Part shown: positions 1 through 8,689 of the stretch, piece by piece | Position numbering within the stretch: position 1 is the first letter of the stretch | Layout: each line of letters opens with the position of its first letter | NCBI GenBank assembly: GCA_035762545.1 | Contig: DASTOM010000044.1 | Coordinates: forward strand, 1-64,000 | Direction: 5' to 3' | Origin: JANQRA01 sp035762545 | GTDB lineage: Bacteria; Actinomycetota; Acidimicrobiia; Spongiisociales; ZC4RG35 | DNA length: 64,000 nt | Notes under the pieces: generated by a model | What the model saw: only the letters and a program-made list of their open reading frames with translations | Told to the model about the DNA's origin: nothing | Databases searched by the model: none | Translations under genes and position numbers: made by a program

Positions 1-2
1 TT

Positions 3-353
3 CGACTCCAAGCGATCGTGGACGCCACCCCCACCGATTTCGTGCTCTACTCGGGATCATCCCGTGCCCTGACCGCGGCCATGGCAGTGGGTTGCTACGG
101 GGCAATCACCGGCAGCGGCAACTACGCACCCGACCTGGTGCTCCGAACGCTGAGACAGGCCAAAACGGACCCGATGAGTGCGAGGAGGGATCAGAAGAGG
201 CTGAGCCGGCTCAGCGCCGATGTAGAGGCTCACGGTGTGCCAGGCGTCAAGGCGGCCGCTCGGGCCGCGGGTCTCGAACCGGGGTATCCACGGCGGCCGC
301 TCACTCGTCTCTCACGGGGCGTGGAGACGTCGATCGCCAAGCTGATCGGTTGA
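3..353 (+). CDS. Dihydrodipicolinate synthase/N-acetylneuraminate lyase-family protein, C-terminal part (cut by window edge)
   Basis: The reading frame is open from the left edge, so the 5' part lies outside the window. The visible 117 or so residues match the tail of the class I aldolase DHDPS/NAL family: a segment like FVLYSGSSRAL, then the GCYGAITGSGNYAP loop that in this family closes the barrel, then a helical tail ending in GVKAAARAAGLEPGYPRRPL. The catalytic lysine and tyrosine lie in the missing part. The family condenses or cleaves alpha-keto acids such as pyruvate with aldehydes. Whether this is true DapA or a catabolic relative cannot be told from the tail. Confidence 0.7.
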   Translation, partial: RLQAIVDATPTDFVLYSGSSRALTAAMAVGCYGAITGSGNYAPDLVLRTLRQAKTDPMSARRDQKRLSRLSADVEAHGVPGVKAAARAAGLEPGYPRRPLTRLSRGVETSIAKLIG

Positions 354-364
354 GCGTTCGCTCA
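351..364. repeat. Short perfect palindrome upstream of the SCP2 gene
   Basis: TGAGCG-TT-CGCTCA is a perfect 14-bp palindrome that includes the stop codon of the upstream gene. It lies near the expected -35 position of a TACGAT -10 box at 382-387. The loop is too short for a good RNA hairpin, so an operator is more likely than a terminator. Chance occurrence is possible. Confidence 0.3.
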
Positions 365-417
365 AAGTTCGTTCCTTTGGCTACGATTCCCCCGCATCCA
401 CCAACCAAGGAGAAGGT

Positions 418-801
418 GTGTCAAAGTTCCTCACAGAGGAGTGGGCCCGCGATGTCACGGCGGCCCTGAACAGCCACGAAGGCTTCAAGAACGCGATCGG
501 CGCCGCTGATCTCGCCATTCAGTTCGAGACCGAGGACGGTCCCGACGGGAACGTCAACTACTTCCTGAAGTCGTCGGGGGGCACGTCGAACATGGCCCTC
601 GGAGACCTCGAGGATGCCGACGTCACCGTCAAGCAGTCCTATGACACCGCCACCGCCATCGCCAAAGGCGACCTCAACACCCAGACGGCGTTCATGACCG
701 GCAAGCTCAAAGTCTCCGGCAACCTCGCCAAGTTGATGATGCATCAGTCGGCGATTCAGCAATGGGGAGCCGCCGTCTCCGAGCTCGACGTGGACTACTG
801 A
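418..801 (+). CDS. SCP2 sterol-binding domain protein
   Basis: This 127-residue protein is a stand-alone SCP2 domain, a small hydrophobic-pocket fold that binds lipids or acyl-CoAs. The family pattern is visible: an N-terminal helix (EWARDVTAALNS), a beta-sheet core, and the C-terminal block TAFMTGKLKVSGNLAKLM, which is the most conserved part of actinobacterial SCP2 proteins. The GTG start at 418 has an AAGGAGA ribosome site 4 bases upstream. The gene has its own terminator just downstream. The ligand cannot be deduced from sequence. Confidence 0.85.
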   Translation: MSKFLTEEWARDVTAALNSHEGFKNAIGAADLAIQFETEDGPDGNVNYFLKSSGGTSNMALGDLEDADVTVKQSYDTATAIAKGDLNTQTAFMTGKLKVSGNLAKLMMHQSAIQQWGAAVSELDVDY

Positions 802-819
802 TTCACCCCAAGGTCATCG

Positions 820-850
820 AGGAGGGTCCCTACTGGGACCCTCCTTTTTT
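820..850 (+). terminator. Rho-independent terminator after the SCP2 gene
   Basis: An 11-bp perfect stem (820-830 with 835-845, GGAGGGTCCC pairing with GGGACCCTCC) encloses a TACT loop and runs into six T residues at 845-850. It sits 19 bases after the SCP2 stop. It is one of only two hairpins in the window with a clear T tract. Confidence 0.93.
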
Positions 851-926
851 CGAGGACGATGTGTCGATCCGGACGGCGTAGCTTCGTCAACACCCCGTAG
901 GCACCCACCAAGAGAAGGGAACGCGG

Positions 927-1304
927 ATGCCCAAGTACGCAGCGCTCATCTACGGCGAAGAGGTAGACCCGGCGAGTCTCACCGAGGACGACATCCAGTC
1001 CGAGATGGCGGACTATGTGGAGTTCGGTCGAGTCAACGGCCCCTGGTTGGCCGGTGGTGAAGCCCTCTATCCCACCTCGACCGCCACCACCATCCACGTC
1101 CAAGGTGGCAAAGGCGGGAATGCGGTGTTCACCGACGGACCGTTCGCCGAGACCAAAGAAGCCCTCGGGGGCTTCTACATCATCAACGCCGACGATCTCG
1201 ATGGCGCCCTGGCGATTGCCCAACAGATCCCCGGATCCTGGCGGGGCCATGTAGAGGTTCGACCGATCATGGAGTTCGACGACGACGGCAACCAGCTCGC
1301 CTGA
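927..1304 (+). CDS. YCII/DGPF-domain protein
   Basis: This 125-residue protein carries the signature of the DGPFAETKE subgroup of YCII-related proteins: DGPFAETKEALGGFYIINADDLDGALAIAQQIP at about residues 71-103. These are small ferredoxin-like-fold proteins, common in actinobacteria and often near ECF sigma factors; their biochemical role is not settled. A GAGAAGGGA ribosome site precedes the ATG. A TAGCTT -10-like box lies at 879-884, just after the upstream terminator, so it is probably transcribed alone. Confidence 0.85.
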   Translation: MPKYAALIYGEEVDPASLTEDDIQSEMADYVEFGRVNGPWLAGGEALYPTSTATTIHVQGGKGGNAVFTDGPFAETKEALGGFYIINADDLDGALAIAQQIPGSWRGHVEVRPIMEFDDDGNQLA

Positions 1305-1317
1305 TTCGAGCATCGTT

Positions 1318-1360
1318 CTGTGTCAGTTGGGTGAGGCGAGGTGGCCCCTGGCCGACACAG
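1318..1360. terminator. Weak inverted repeat between convergent genes
   Basis: CTGTGTC (1318-1324) and GACACAG (1354-1360) are 7-bp perfect arms separated by 29 bases that contain a smaller GGCC-CCT-GGCC hairpin. The region separates the plus-strand YCII gene from the minus-strand mdh, so a bidirectional terminator without a T tract is plausible, but the loop is long. Confidence 0.35.
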
Positions 1361-1373
1361 GAAGCTTGCCAGG

Positions 1374-2360
1374 TCAGATCAGACCGAGGTCCCTGACCGC
1401 CTGACGCTCGTCCTCGAGTTCGGCGACCGAGGCGTCGATGCGCTCACGGGAGAAATCGTCGATCTCGAGACCCTGGACGATCTCCCACCTGCCGTCGCGG
1501 ACGACGCACGGGAAAGACGAGATCAGGCCTTCGGGCACGTCGTAGGAGCCGTCAGAGGGGACACCCATGGAGACCCAGTCACCGTCGGGTGTCCCCTTGA
1601 CCCAGTCCATCATGTGATCGATAGCCGCGTTCGCAGCAGATGCAGCTGACGAGGCACCACGGGCGCTGATGATCTCCGCCCCTCGTTTGGCGACCTTGGG
1701 GATGTACTCGTTGTCGACCCACTCCGGATCGCCGACCAGGTCCCACGCCGAAGAGCCGTCCACTTCGCAGTGGACGAGGTCGGGGTACTGGGTCGTGGAG
1801 TGATTGCCCCAAATGGTCATCCGCCTGATCGCGCTCACCGGCTCGTCGAGACGCTTGGCCAGCTGGCTGATGGCACGGTTGTGGTCCAGCCGAGTCATGG
1901 CGGTGAAGTTCGTGGGGTCCATCCCCTTGGCGTTGTTCATTGCGATCAGCGCGTTCGTGTTCGCCGGGTTGCCCACGACGAGGACCTTGATGTCCCTCTT
2001 CGCAGCGGAGGCAATTGCATTGCCCTGCCCGGTGAATATGGCTCCGTTGGCTGCGAGCAGATCAGAGCGCTCCATCCCCTCTTTTCGTGGCATCGCGCCC
2101 ACCAGGAGGGCTAGGTCGGCATCGGCGAATGCCGTCTCGGCGTCGTCGGTCATCACCATCCCCGACAGGAGCGGGAACGCGCAGTCATCCAGCTCCATGG
2201 CGACGCCATCGAGGGCTCCGAGTGCCGGGGTGATCTCGAGCATCTGGAGGATCACGGGCTGGGATGAGCCGAGCATCGCCCCCGAAGCTATTCGAAAAAG
2301 GAGGCTGTAGCCGATCTGTCCGGCGGCCCCGGTGACAGCGACTCTGAGGGGTTCTTTCAT
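1374..2360 (-). CDS. mdh: Malate dehydrogenase
   Basis: This 328-residue cytoplasmic enzyme interconverts malate and oxaloacetate with NAD. Visible features are the nucleotide-binding loop TGAAGQIG (residues 10-17), the mobile substrate loop MPRKEGMERSDLL with the substrate-binding arginines, the NPANTNALIA segment, the RLDHNRA stretch with the proton-relay aspartate, and the catalytic histidine in IWGNHSTTQYPD. Length and motifs match the cytosolic-type MDH of actinobacteria. A TAGCCT box ends 7 bases before the ATG with no ribosome site between, suggesting a leaderless transcript separate from nadABC upstream. Confidence 0.96.
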   Translation of the reverse strand: MKEPLRVAVTGAAGQIGYSLLFRIASGAMLGSSQPVILQMLEITPALGALDGVAMELDDCAFPLLSGMVMTDDAETAFADADLALLVGAMPRKEGMERSDLLAANGAIFTGQGNAIASAAKRDIKVLVVGNPANTNALIAMNNAKGMDPTNFTAMTRLDHNRAISQLAKRLDEPVSAIRRMTIWGNHSTTQYPDLVHCEVDGSSAWDLVGDPEWVDNEYIPKVAKRGAEIISARGASSAASAANAAIDHMMDWVKGTPDGDWVSMGVPSDGSYDVPEGLISSFPCVVRDGRWEIVQGLEIDDFSRERIDASVAELEDERQAVRDLGLI

Positions 2361-2373
2361 GGGATCGAGGCTA
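2361..2373 (-). promoter_or_regulatory. Leaderless -10 box of mdh
   Basis: On the minus strand TAGCCT (2373-2368) is followed by 7 bases and then the mdh ATG. Transcription starting about 7 bases after the hexamer would begin at or beside the start codon. No ribosome site is present. Confidence 0.55.
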
Positions 2374-2474
2374 CCGGCGCTGAATCTCCTAACCGAACCG
2401 TGGCCGCGGCAAACACCACCCCGTTGGCGCCGCGCAGAAACACCCCATGACGACCAAATGCGGCGACGTTGGGT

Positions 2475-3308
2475 TCAGGCGAAATCGAGGGCCACATCGA
2501 GTTGGGGGGGCGAATGGGTGATCCAGCCGACCGAGATGAAATCGACCCCGGTTTCGGCGATCGCCCGGACAGTCTCCAGCTTGACCCCGCCGGACGCCTC
2601 CGTCTCGACACTGCCGCCAACCATCTCCACAGCGGCACGCAACTCGCCGAGGTCCATGTTGTCCAGCAGAACCCGATCCGCAGATGTCGAGAGCGCAACG
2701 GAGAGCTGGCTGAGGTTCTCGACCTCGACGGTGATCTTGACGTCCGCACCGACGGCCACACGGGCTGCCGCCACCGCGTCTTCGAGACTCCCGGCGGCAA
2801 CGATGTGGTTGTCCTTGATCATCACCTGGTCGTAGAGGCCGAACCTGTGGTTGACCCCACCGCCGGCAGCCACCGCATGCTTGTCCAGCATGCGTAGCCC
2901 CGGCATCGTCTTTCGTGTGTCGGTGATCCGCGAACCGGTCCCGGCAACCTCTTCGGCCAAGCGTGCCGTGGCCGTCGCCACGCCCGACATGCGGCCCAGC
3001 AGGTTGAGTGCGGTCCGCTCTGCGGTGAGGATCGAACGTGAAGGCCCGTCGACGGTTGCGATCGCGTCGCCGTAGTCGACCGGGTCGCCGTCGGACCTGG
3101 CGGGTCTGTATGAGAGCGTGGGATCGACTCGCTCGAAGACAGCGCCGGCGACCTGCACACCGGCGACGATCCCCGGGGCTCGGGCGACGATGCGCCCCGT
3201 CGATCTGGAGTCGGCGGAGATCACCGAGTTCGACGTGATGTCGCCACGATCACCGAGGTCCTCGGCCAGGGCCTGATCGATGACCACGAGATAGTCGGAC
3301 GGTTCCAC
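2475..3308 (-). CDS. nadC: Nicotinate-nucleotide pyrophosphorylase (quinolinate phosphoribosyltransferase)
   Basis: This 277-residue enzyme converts quinolinate and PRPP to nicotinate mononucleotide, the third step of de novo NAD synthesis. Characteristic segments are GDITSNSVI near the N-terminus, RTALNLLGRMSGVAT, the quinolinate-binding DTRKTMPGLR and KDNHI, and EVEN plus LLDNMDL in the barrel. It starts with GTG immediately after the TAG of nadB (no spacer), so the two are translationally coupled. It is the last gene of nadA-nadB-nadC. Confidence 0.95.
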   Translation of the reverse strand: MEPSDYLVVIDQALAEDLGDRGDITSNSVISADSRSTGRIVARAPGIVAGVQVAGAVFERVDPTLSYRPARSDGDPVDYGDAIATVDGPSRSILTAERTALNLLGRMSGVATATARLAEEVAGTGSRITDTRKTMPGLRMLDKHAVAAGGGVNHRFGLYDQVMIKDNHIVAAGSLEDAVAAARVAVGADVKITVEVENLSQLSVALSTSADRVLLDNMDLGELRAAVEMVGGSVETEASGGVKLETVRAIAETGVDFISVGWITHSPPQLDVALDFA

Positions 3309-4823
3309 CTACGCGACCCGAACTGCGCTGGTAGCCCCCGGCACCACGAGAGCACGCATCGCCTGCATGGGGTCCTCCTCTGGGTAGTCGGCACGATAAT
3401 GGCCGCCCCGCGACTCCGACCGGCGTAAGGCGGACATGATGATCAGCAAGGCGAGCTCGGCGGCGTTGCGGCCACCGATCGTCCGCCGCAACACCGGCTC
3501 CATGTCGATGATCGCGTTTCGGGCGGCCCACAGACCGTCGCCGGTTCGGATCAGACCCACCCGATCCCACATCACCTGACGGAGGTCCTCGATCACCGGG
3601 CCGGCCACGACCGGGAGGTCGAGCCCCTCCTTTGGCACTTCGATGTCACCATTTGGTGCAGTGGCCTGAGCATCGACGTCCACGGCGACGCGGGCCCCGA
3701 ACACCAGGCCCTCGAGCAGCGAGTTGGAGGCGAGGCGGTTGGCGCCGTGCACCCCGGTCGAGGCGCACTCCCCAACGGCCCAGAGACCCGGTATCGACGT
3801 CCGTCCCCGGGTATCGGCGTCGATGCCACCCATGTAGTAGTGAGCTGCGGGTGAGACGGGGAGGAGATCCTCGGTGGGGTCGAGGCCGACCGACATGGCG
3901 TGGGCGGTGACCGTCGGGAAACGCTCGTGGAAGTTCACGATCGTCCGAGCGTCGAGATACGCGGCCGACCCCCGGTCATAGAGCCAGAAGATCGCCCTGG
4001 CGACGATGTCCCGCGGTGCCAACTCCGCCATCGGGTGGTACTGATCCATGAACCTCCGCCCCGACGCGTCGACGAGCTTGGCTCCTTCCCCCCTCAATGC
4101 CTCGGTCAGGAGCGGCATCGGATCCTTACCGGCGTTGAGTGCGGTGGGGTGGAACTGGACGAACTCGAGGTCAGCGAGACGCGCCCCCGCCCGGGCGGCG
4201 ATGATGATCCCGTCACCGGTGACTCCCGGTGGATTGGTGGTTCGGGCGTACATCCGGCCGGCGCCCCCGGTGGCCATGACCACGGCCGGCGCGGTGTAGA
4301 CGACTCGTTTCTTGCCGTCGGCCGTCAGAACACCGACCACCCGATCGCCACTGCGCGCCAAGTCGACCACCCGAGCGTCGATCGTCTCGACCGTGGGAGC
4401 AGCAGACGTGGCCTCGGTGAGGGCACGCATCACTTCAGCCCCGGTGGCGTCGCCGTCGGCATGGACGACCCTCCTGACGTTGTGGCCGCCCTCACGGCTG
4501 AGGAGGAGCTGGCCTTCGTCGTCCCTGTCGAACTGGGCACCCAACTCGATCAGACGGGTCACGGCCTCCGGCCCCCCACCGGTCAGGGCTGCCACCGCAT
4601 CGTCCACTGCGAGCCCACCAGAGACTGCGACGGTGTCCGCGGCATGAGCTTGGGGTGAGTCCTCAGCGCCAAGCGCGACAGCTATCCCTCCCTGCGCCCA
4701 CCAGGTGGAGCCCATCTCCTTCGACGAGATGACGAAGGAACGATCGAGGCCCAGGGCGACGGAGAGACCGGCCACGCCTGCGCCGACAACGATTGGGGCG
4801 TCCAGCCGGACGATCTTCGTCAT
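3309..4823 (-). CDS. nadB: L-aspartate oxidase
   Basis: This 504-residue flavoprotein oxidises L-aspartate to iminoaspartate, which NadA condenses to quinolinate. The N-terminal FAD loop VVGAGVAGLSVALG, the GGIAVALG strand, the substrate-loop RREGGHNVRR-like segment (SREGGHNVRRVVHADGDATG), and the HGANRLASNSLLEGLVFG motif are all present. I chose the ATG at 4823, 8 bases after the nadA stop; the longer frame back to 4985 would run through the end of nadA and adds low-complexity residues not seen in the family. Confidence 0.95.
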   Translation of the reverse strand: MTKIVRLDAPIVVGAGVAGLSVALGLDRSFVISSKEMGSTWWAQGGIAVALGAEDSPQAHAADTVAVSGGLAVDDAVAALTGGGPEAVTRLIELGAQFDRDDEGQLLLSREGGHNVRRVVHADGDATGAEVMRALTEATSAAPTVETIDARVVDLARSGDRVVGVLTADGKKRVVYTAPAVVMATGGAGRMYARTTNPPGVTGDGIIIAARAGARLADLEFVQFHPTALNAGKDPMPLLTEALRGEGAKLVDASGRRFMDQYHPMAELAPRDIVARAIFWLYDRGSAAYLDARTIVNFHERFPTVTAHAMSVGLDPTEDLLPVSPAAHYYMGGIDADTRGRTSIPGLWAVGECASTGVHGANRLASNSLLEGLVFGARVAVDVDAQATAPNGDIEVPKEGLDLPVVAGPVIEDLRQVMWDRVGLIRTGDGLWAARNAIIDMEPVLRRTIGGRNAAELALLIIMSALRRSESRGGHYRADYPEEDPMQAMRALVVPGATSAVRVA

Positions 4824-4831
4824 TGGTGCCG

Positions 4832-5800
4832 TCAGTCCCGGCGACCGACCTCGAGCATCCTCGAGACCGCCTGACGTGCCCGGTCGGCCACCTTCTCGGG
4901 GATCTCCACCTGGAATGTCATGGTCTCGAGCGATCGCTTGATGTTCTCCAAAGTGATCCTCTTCATGTGGGGGCACAGGTTGCACGGCCGGACATAGGTC
5001 GTGTTTGGAGTGGCCTCGGCGACGTTGTCAGCCATGGAGCACTCGGTGATCATCATCACCCGCTCCGGTTGCCGCTCGGTCACCCAATTGATCATCCCGT
5101 GCGTGGACCCGACATAGTCGGCCTCGGCCAGGACATCGGGTGGCGACTCGGGGTGGGCGATGACCGGGATCGGACCACTCTGCTCCTTGTATGCCGCGAT
5201 CTCGGCCCCGGTGAAACGCTCATGCACCATGCACGAGCCCTCCCAGAGGATGATCTCGACGTCCGTCTGCGTGGCCACCCACTTCCCCAGGTACTGGTCG
5301 GGCGTGAAGATGACACGATCGACGCCAAGGGACTCCACAACGGCGACAGCGTTCGAGGAGGTGCAGGTGATGTCGGACTCGGCCTTGACCTCGGCAGAGG
5401 TGTTCACATAGGTGACGACCGGGACACCCGGGTACTGCGCCTTGAGCCGGCGGACGTCTTCGCCGGTGATCCCGTCGGCGAGCGAGCATCCCGCTTCGAG
5501 ATCAGGGATGAGAACCGTCTTCTCCGGGGCGATCAACTTCGCGGTCTCCGCCATGAAATGCACGCCGGCGAGAACGATCACCTCGGCTTCGGTCTCCAAG
5601 CCGAGATAGGCCAGGGCGAGTGAGTCACCGGTGATGTCGGCTGCCAGGTGGTAGATGTCCGGCGTCATGTAGTTGTGGGCGGCGACAACGGCATTTCGCT
5701 CGCGCTTGAGACGGTTGATCTCGTCGATCGTCGGCTGTAGCGCTGCGACTTCCTCTGGGGGCAGCACATCGGCGGCGCGTGTGATCTTGATGGCGGTCAA
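4832..5800 (-). CDS. nadA: Quinolinate synthase (4Fe-4S)
   Basis: NadA condenses iminoaspartate with dihydroxyacetone phosphate to make quinolinate. The protein shows the AAHNYMTPDIYHLAADITGDSL start of the first domain, VHFMAETAKLI, the cluster cysteines in AGCSLAD, DITCTSSNA and RPCNLCPHMK. I place the start at a TTG at 5800 with GGGAG 6 bases upstream, giving 322 residues. The frame is open to 5992, but that would overlap the divergent BAX-inhibitor gene and its promoter. It is the first gene of the NAD operon. Confidence 0.93.
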   Translation of the reverse strand: MTAIKITRAADVLPPEEVAALQPTIDEINRLKRERNAVVAAHNYMTPDIYHLAADITGDSLALAYLGLETEAEVIVLAGVHFMAETAKLIAPEKTVLIPDLEAGCSLADGITGEDVRRLKAQYPGVPVVTYVNTSAEVKAESDITCTSSNAVAVVESLGVDRVIFTPDQYLGKWVATQTDVEIILWEGSCMVHERFTGAEIAAYKEQSGPIPVIAHPESPPDVLAEADYVGSTHGMINWVTERQPERVMMITECSMADNVAEATPNTTYVRPCNLCPHMKRITLENIKRSLETMTFQVEIPEKVADRARQAVSRMLEVGRRD

Positions 5801-5878
5801 AAGGGACTCCCGGCTTGTGGACAAGTCTAGGAGCCTTCTCGGGCCGGGTATCGAGGGCGAGCGTGCCGCAGCGGGTGA

Positions 5879-5910
5879 GGATTCTGGATCCCACCGGGGA
5901 TCTAGAATCC
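5879..5910. promoter_or_regulatory. Inverted repeat over the -10 box of the BAX-inhibitor gene
   Basis: GGATTCTGGATCC (5879-5891) and GGATCTAGAATCC (5898-5910) form a near-perfect inverted repeat with one G-T mismatch; C5892 and G5897 extend it to 14 bp. The right arm contains TAGAAT (5903-5908), which ends 7 bases before the ATG at 5916 and is therefore a likely -10 box. The position between nadA and the membrane-protein gene suggests an operator that occludes the promoter. Confidence 0.6.
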
Positions 5911-5915
5911 GGGTC

Positions 5916-6656
5916 ATGGCCAACCCAGTCCTCACGTCCCAATTCGGCACTGCCGAGAAACCCGAGTCGGGCTCGGCGCCGATCATCGACACCGGGGATT
6001 ACATGACGATGTCGTCGGTGATCAAGCAGACCGGGTTGCTGTTCGTCCTGCTCCTCGGTGGCGCGGTCTACGGATGGACGTCGGTGGAGGTGTCGGTACT
6101 GGGGCCGGTGTTCTGGGGTGCGTTGATCGCCTCGATCGTCTTGTTGATCGTGACCCTCGTCAAGAAGGAGTGGGTCCGGTTCACCGCACCCTTGTATGCG
6201 ATCGCCGAAGGTGTCCTCGTCGGTGCGATCTCGAAGATCTATTCAGAGTTCTACGAGGGAATAGTCCTCCAGGCGGTCCTCGCCACCTTCGGCGTGTTCC
6301 TGGCGATGCTGTTCCTGTACGCCAACCGGATCGTGAAAGTGACCCAGAAGATGCGTTCGGTGATCATCATCGCGACCGTCGGTGTGGCCATCTTCTACGT
6401 AGCGTCCCTGCTCCTCAGCCTGTTCGGGGCAAATATGCCGTTCATCTGGGACGGGGGACCACTCAGCATCCTCTTCAGTGTCGTCATATGTGGAATCGCC
6501 GCATTGAACCTGCTCCTCGACTTCGACACCATCGAGCGAGGGATCACCCAGCGAGCACCGGCATGGTTCTCCTGGTTCGCCGCCTTCGGGCTGATGGTGA
6601 CCTTGGTCTGGCTCTACCTCGAGATCTTGCGTCTCCTCGCCCTCACCCGGGACTGA
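5916..6656 (+). CDS. BAX inhibitor-1/YccA-family membrane protein
   Basis: This 246-residue protein has a cytoplasmic N-terminus (to about residue 30, including the family MTMSSVIKQTG segment) followed by seven predicted membrane helices ending in WFAAFGLMVTLVWLYLEILRLL. The layout and the conserved late helix with LLLDFDTIERGI match the actinobacterial BAX inhibitor-1/YccA group, proposed to be proton-sensitive calcium-leak proteins. The ATG at 5916 follows a TAGAAT box by 7 bases. The gene is divergent from nadA and convergent with icd. Confidence 0.9.
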   Translation: MANPVLTSQFGTAEKPESGSAPIIDTGDYMTMSSVIKQTGLLFVLLLGGAVYGWTSVEVSVLGPVFWGALIASIVLLIVTLVKKEWVRFTAPLYAIAEGVLVGAISKIYSEFYEGIVLQAVLATFGVFLAMLFLYANRIVKVTQKMRSVIIIATVGVAIFYVASLLLSLFGANMPFIWDGGPLSILFSVVICGIAALNLLLDFDTIERGITQRAPAWFSWFAAFGLMVTLVWLYLEILRLLALTRD

Positions 6657-6664
6657 TAAGCCTT

Positions 6665-6786
6665 CGCAACCCGGGGTACGTCAGCCCATATATGAACGAA
6701 ATCCGCTCAGGTTCGGGCACCGTCCAGCCCGACCGCTGAAGATGAGCGGATTCGACCCGTATGTGGGCTGTGCAACCCCGGGTTCG
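6665..6786. repeat. Long imperfect inverted repeat with nested hairpin between convergent genes
   Basis: The left arm 6665-6709 and right arm 6743-6786 are about 45 bases each and pair at roughly 38 positions, including ACCCGGGGT near the base and ATCCGCTCA at the top. The loop holds a second hairpin, GGTTCGGGC (6710-6718) with GCCCGACC (6727-6734). It fills almost the whole gap between the BAX-inhibitor gene and icd. It could be a bidirectional terminator or the relic of a small inverted-repeat element. Confidence 0.75.
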
Positions 6787-6796
6787 CAGATCTGAC

Positions 6797-7999
<1,203 letters not shown>

Positions 8000-8064
8000 G
8001 TTCGTTGACTCCTGCGTGTGAATTGCGAGGCCAGGGAGACTAGTGGGGTCGGGATTTAGGTCAG

Positions 8065-8095
8065 CTTTCGGTCCGTTTTACGGAGACTTTCGGTC
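8065..8095 (+). promoter_or_regulatory. Direct repeats upstream of the DM13 gene
   Basis: CTTTCGGTC occurs at 8065-8073 and again at 8087-8095, a 22-base period, so both copies face the same side of the helix. They lie just upstream of a weak CAGATT box (8104-8109) that ends 7 bases before the DM13 ATG. They could be activator sites. There is no named match. Confidence 0.4.
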
Positions 8096-8116
8096 AAGGC
8101 CGTCAGATTGCCTTCC

Positions 8117-8689
8117 ATGACCAAGAAACGACTGCTCATCGCCGCCGCCGTCCTGGCCATTCCCGTCCTCGCGCTTGCGTGGTGGCTGGGCTCGCCTTTG
8201 TTCCTCGACAACGAAGTCAGCGAGGAGTTCCCTGCGCCCGCCGCGGCGTCGTCCGCGGACACCACCGTCGCCGGAACGGCCACAACGGAGGCCATGGCCG
8301 ACGAGGAGTCGATGGCCGACGATGCCATGGATGACGCTACAGCCACTACTTCGGGTTCTGAGGGGCCCACCACTCTCGTCACCGGCGAATTCGAGGACGC
8401 CGACGCCTCACACCAGGGCTCAGGCACCGCGACGGTCTTTCAGCTGGCGGATGGATCCCAGGTGCTGCGGCTCGAGGAGTTCGAGGTCACCAACGGACCG
8501 GATCTCCATGTGGTGCTGGTCCCCACCGATGGATCCATGGACGGTTCGGTCGACCTCGGGTCACTCAAAGGCAACATCGGCGACCAGAACTACGAAATCC
8601 CCACCGACGTGGACATCGCCGACTTCGGCAGCGTCTGGATCTACTGCGTCGCCTTCTCGGTCAACTTCGCCACGGCTCCGCTGGGCTAG
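8117..8689 (+). CDS. Exported or membrane-anchored DM13-domain protein
   Basis: The 190-residue product begins with MTKKRLLIAAAVLAIPVLALAWW, a hydrophobic anchor or signal peptide without a lipobox cysteine. Residues about 35-85 are a low-complexity Ala/Thr/Asp/Glu linker. The rest is a DM13 domain (GEFEDADASHQGSGTATVF, LRLEEFEVTNGPDLHVVLVP, and the late conserved cysteine in WIYCVAFSVNFATAPL), a fold thought to take part in redox or electron transfer through that cysteine. The 3' end overlaps the convergent folD by 4 bases. Confidence 0.85.
   Translation: MTKKRLLIAAAVLAIPVLALAWWLGSPLFLDNEVSEEFPAPAAASSADTTVAGTATTEAMADEESMADDAMDDATATTSGSEGPTTLVTGEFEDADASHQGSGTATVFQLADGSQVLRLEEFEVTNGPDLHVVLVPTDGSMDGSVDLGSLKGNIGDQNYEIPTDVDIADFGSVWIYCVAFSVNFATAPLG

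Noticed and set aside
4793..5623. Long plus-strand open frame opposite nadA
   Set aside because: It is the reverse complement of well-conserved nadA codons, has a biased composition rich in His, Arg, Asp and Gly, and matches no family. High GC makes long antisense frames common here.
5801..5992. Longer nadA start at 5992
   Set aside because: It would overlap the divergent BAX-inhibitor gene start and promoter palindrome, and the extra residues are not family-like. A TTG with GGGAG fits better.
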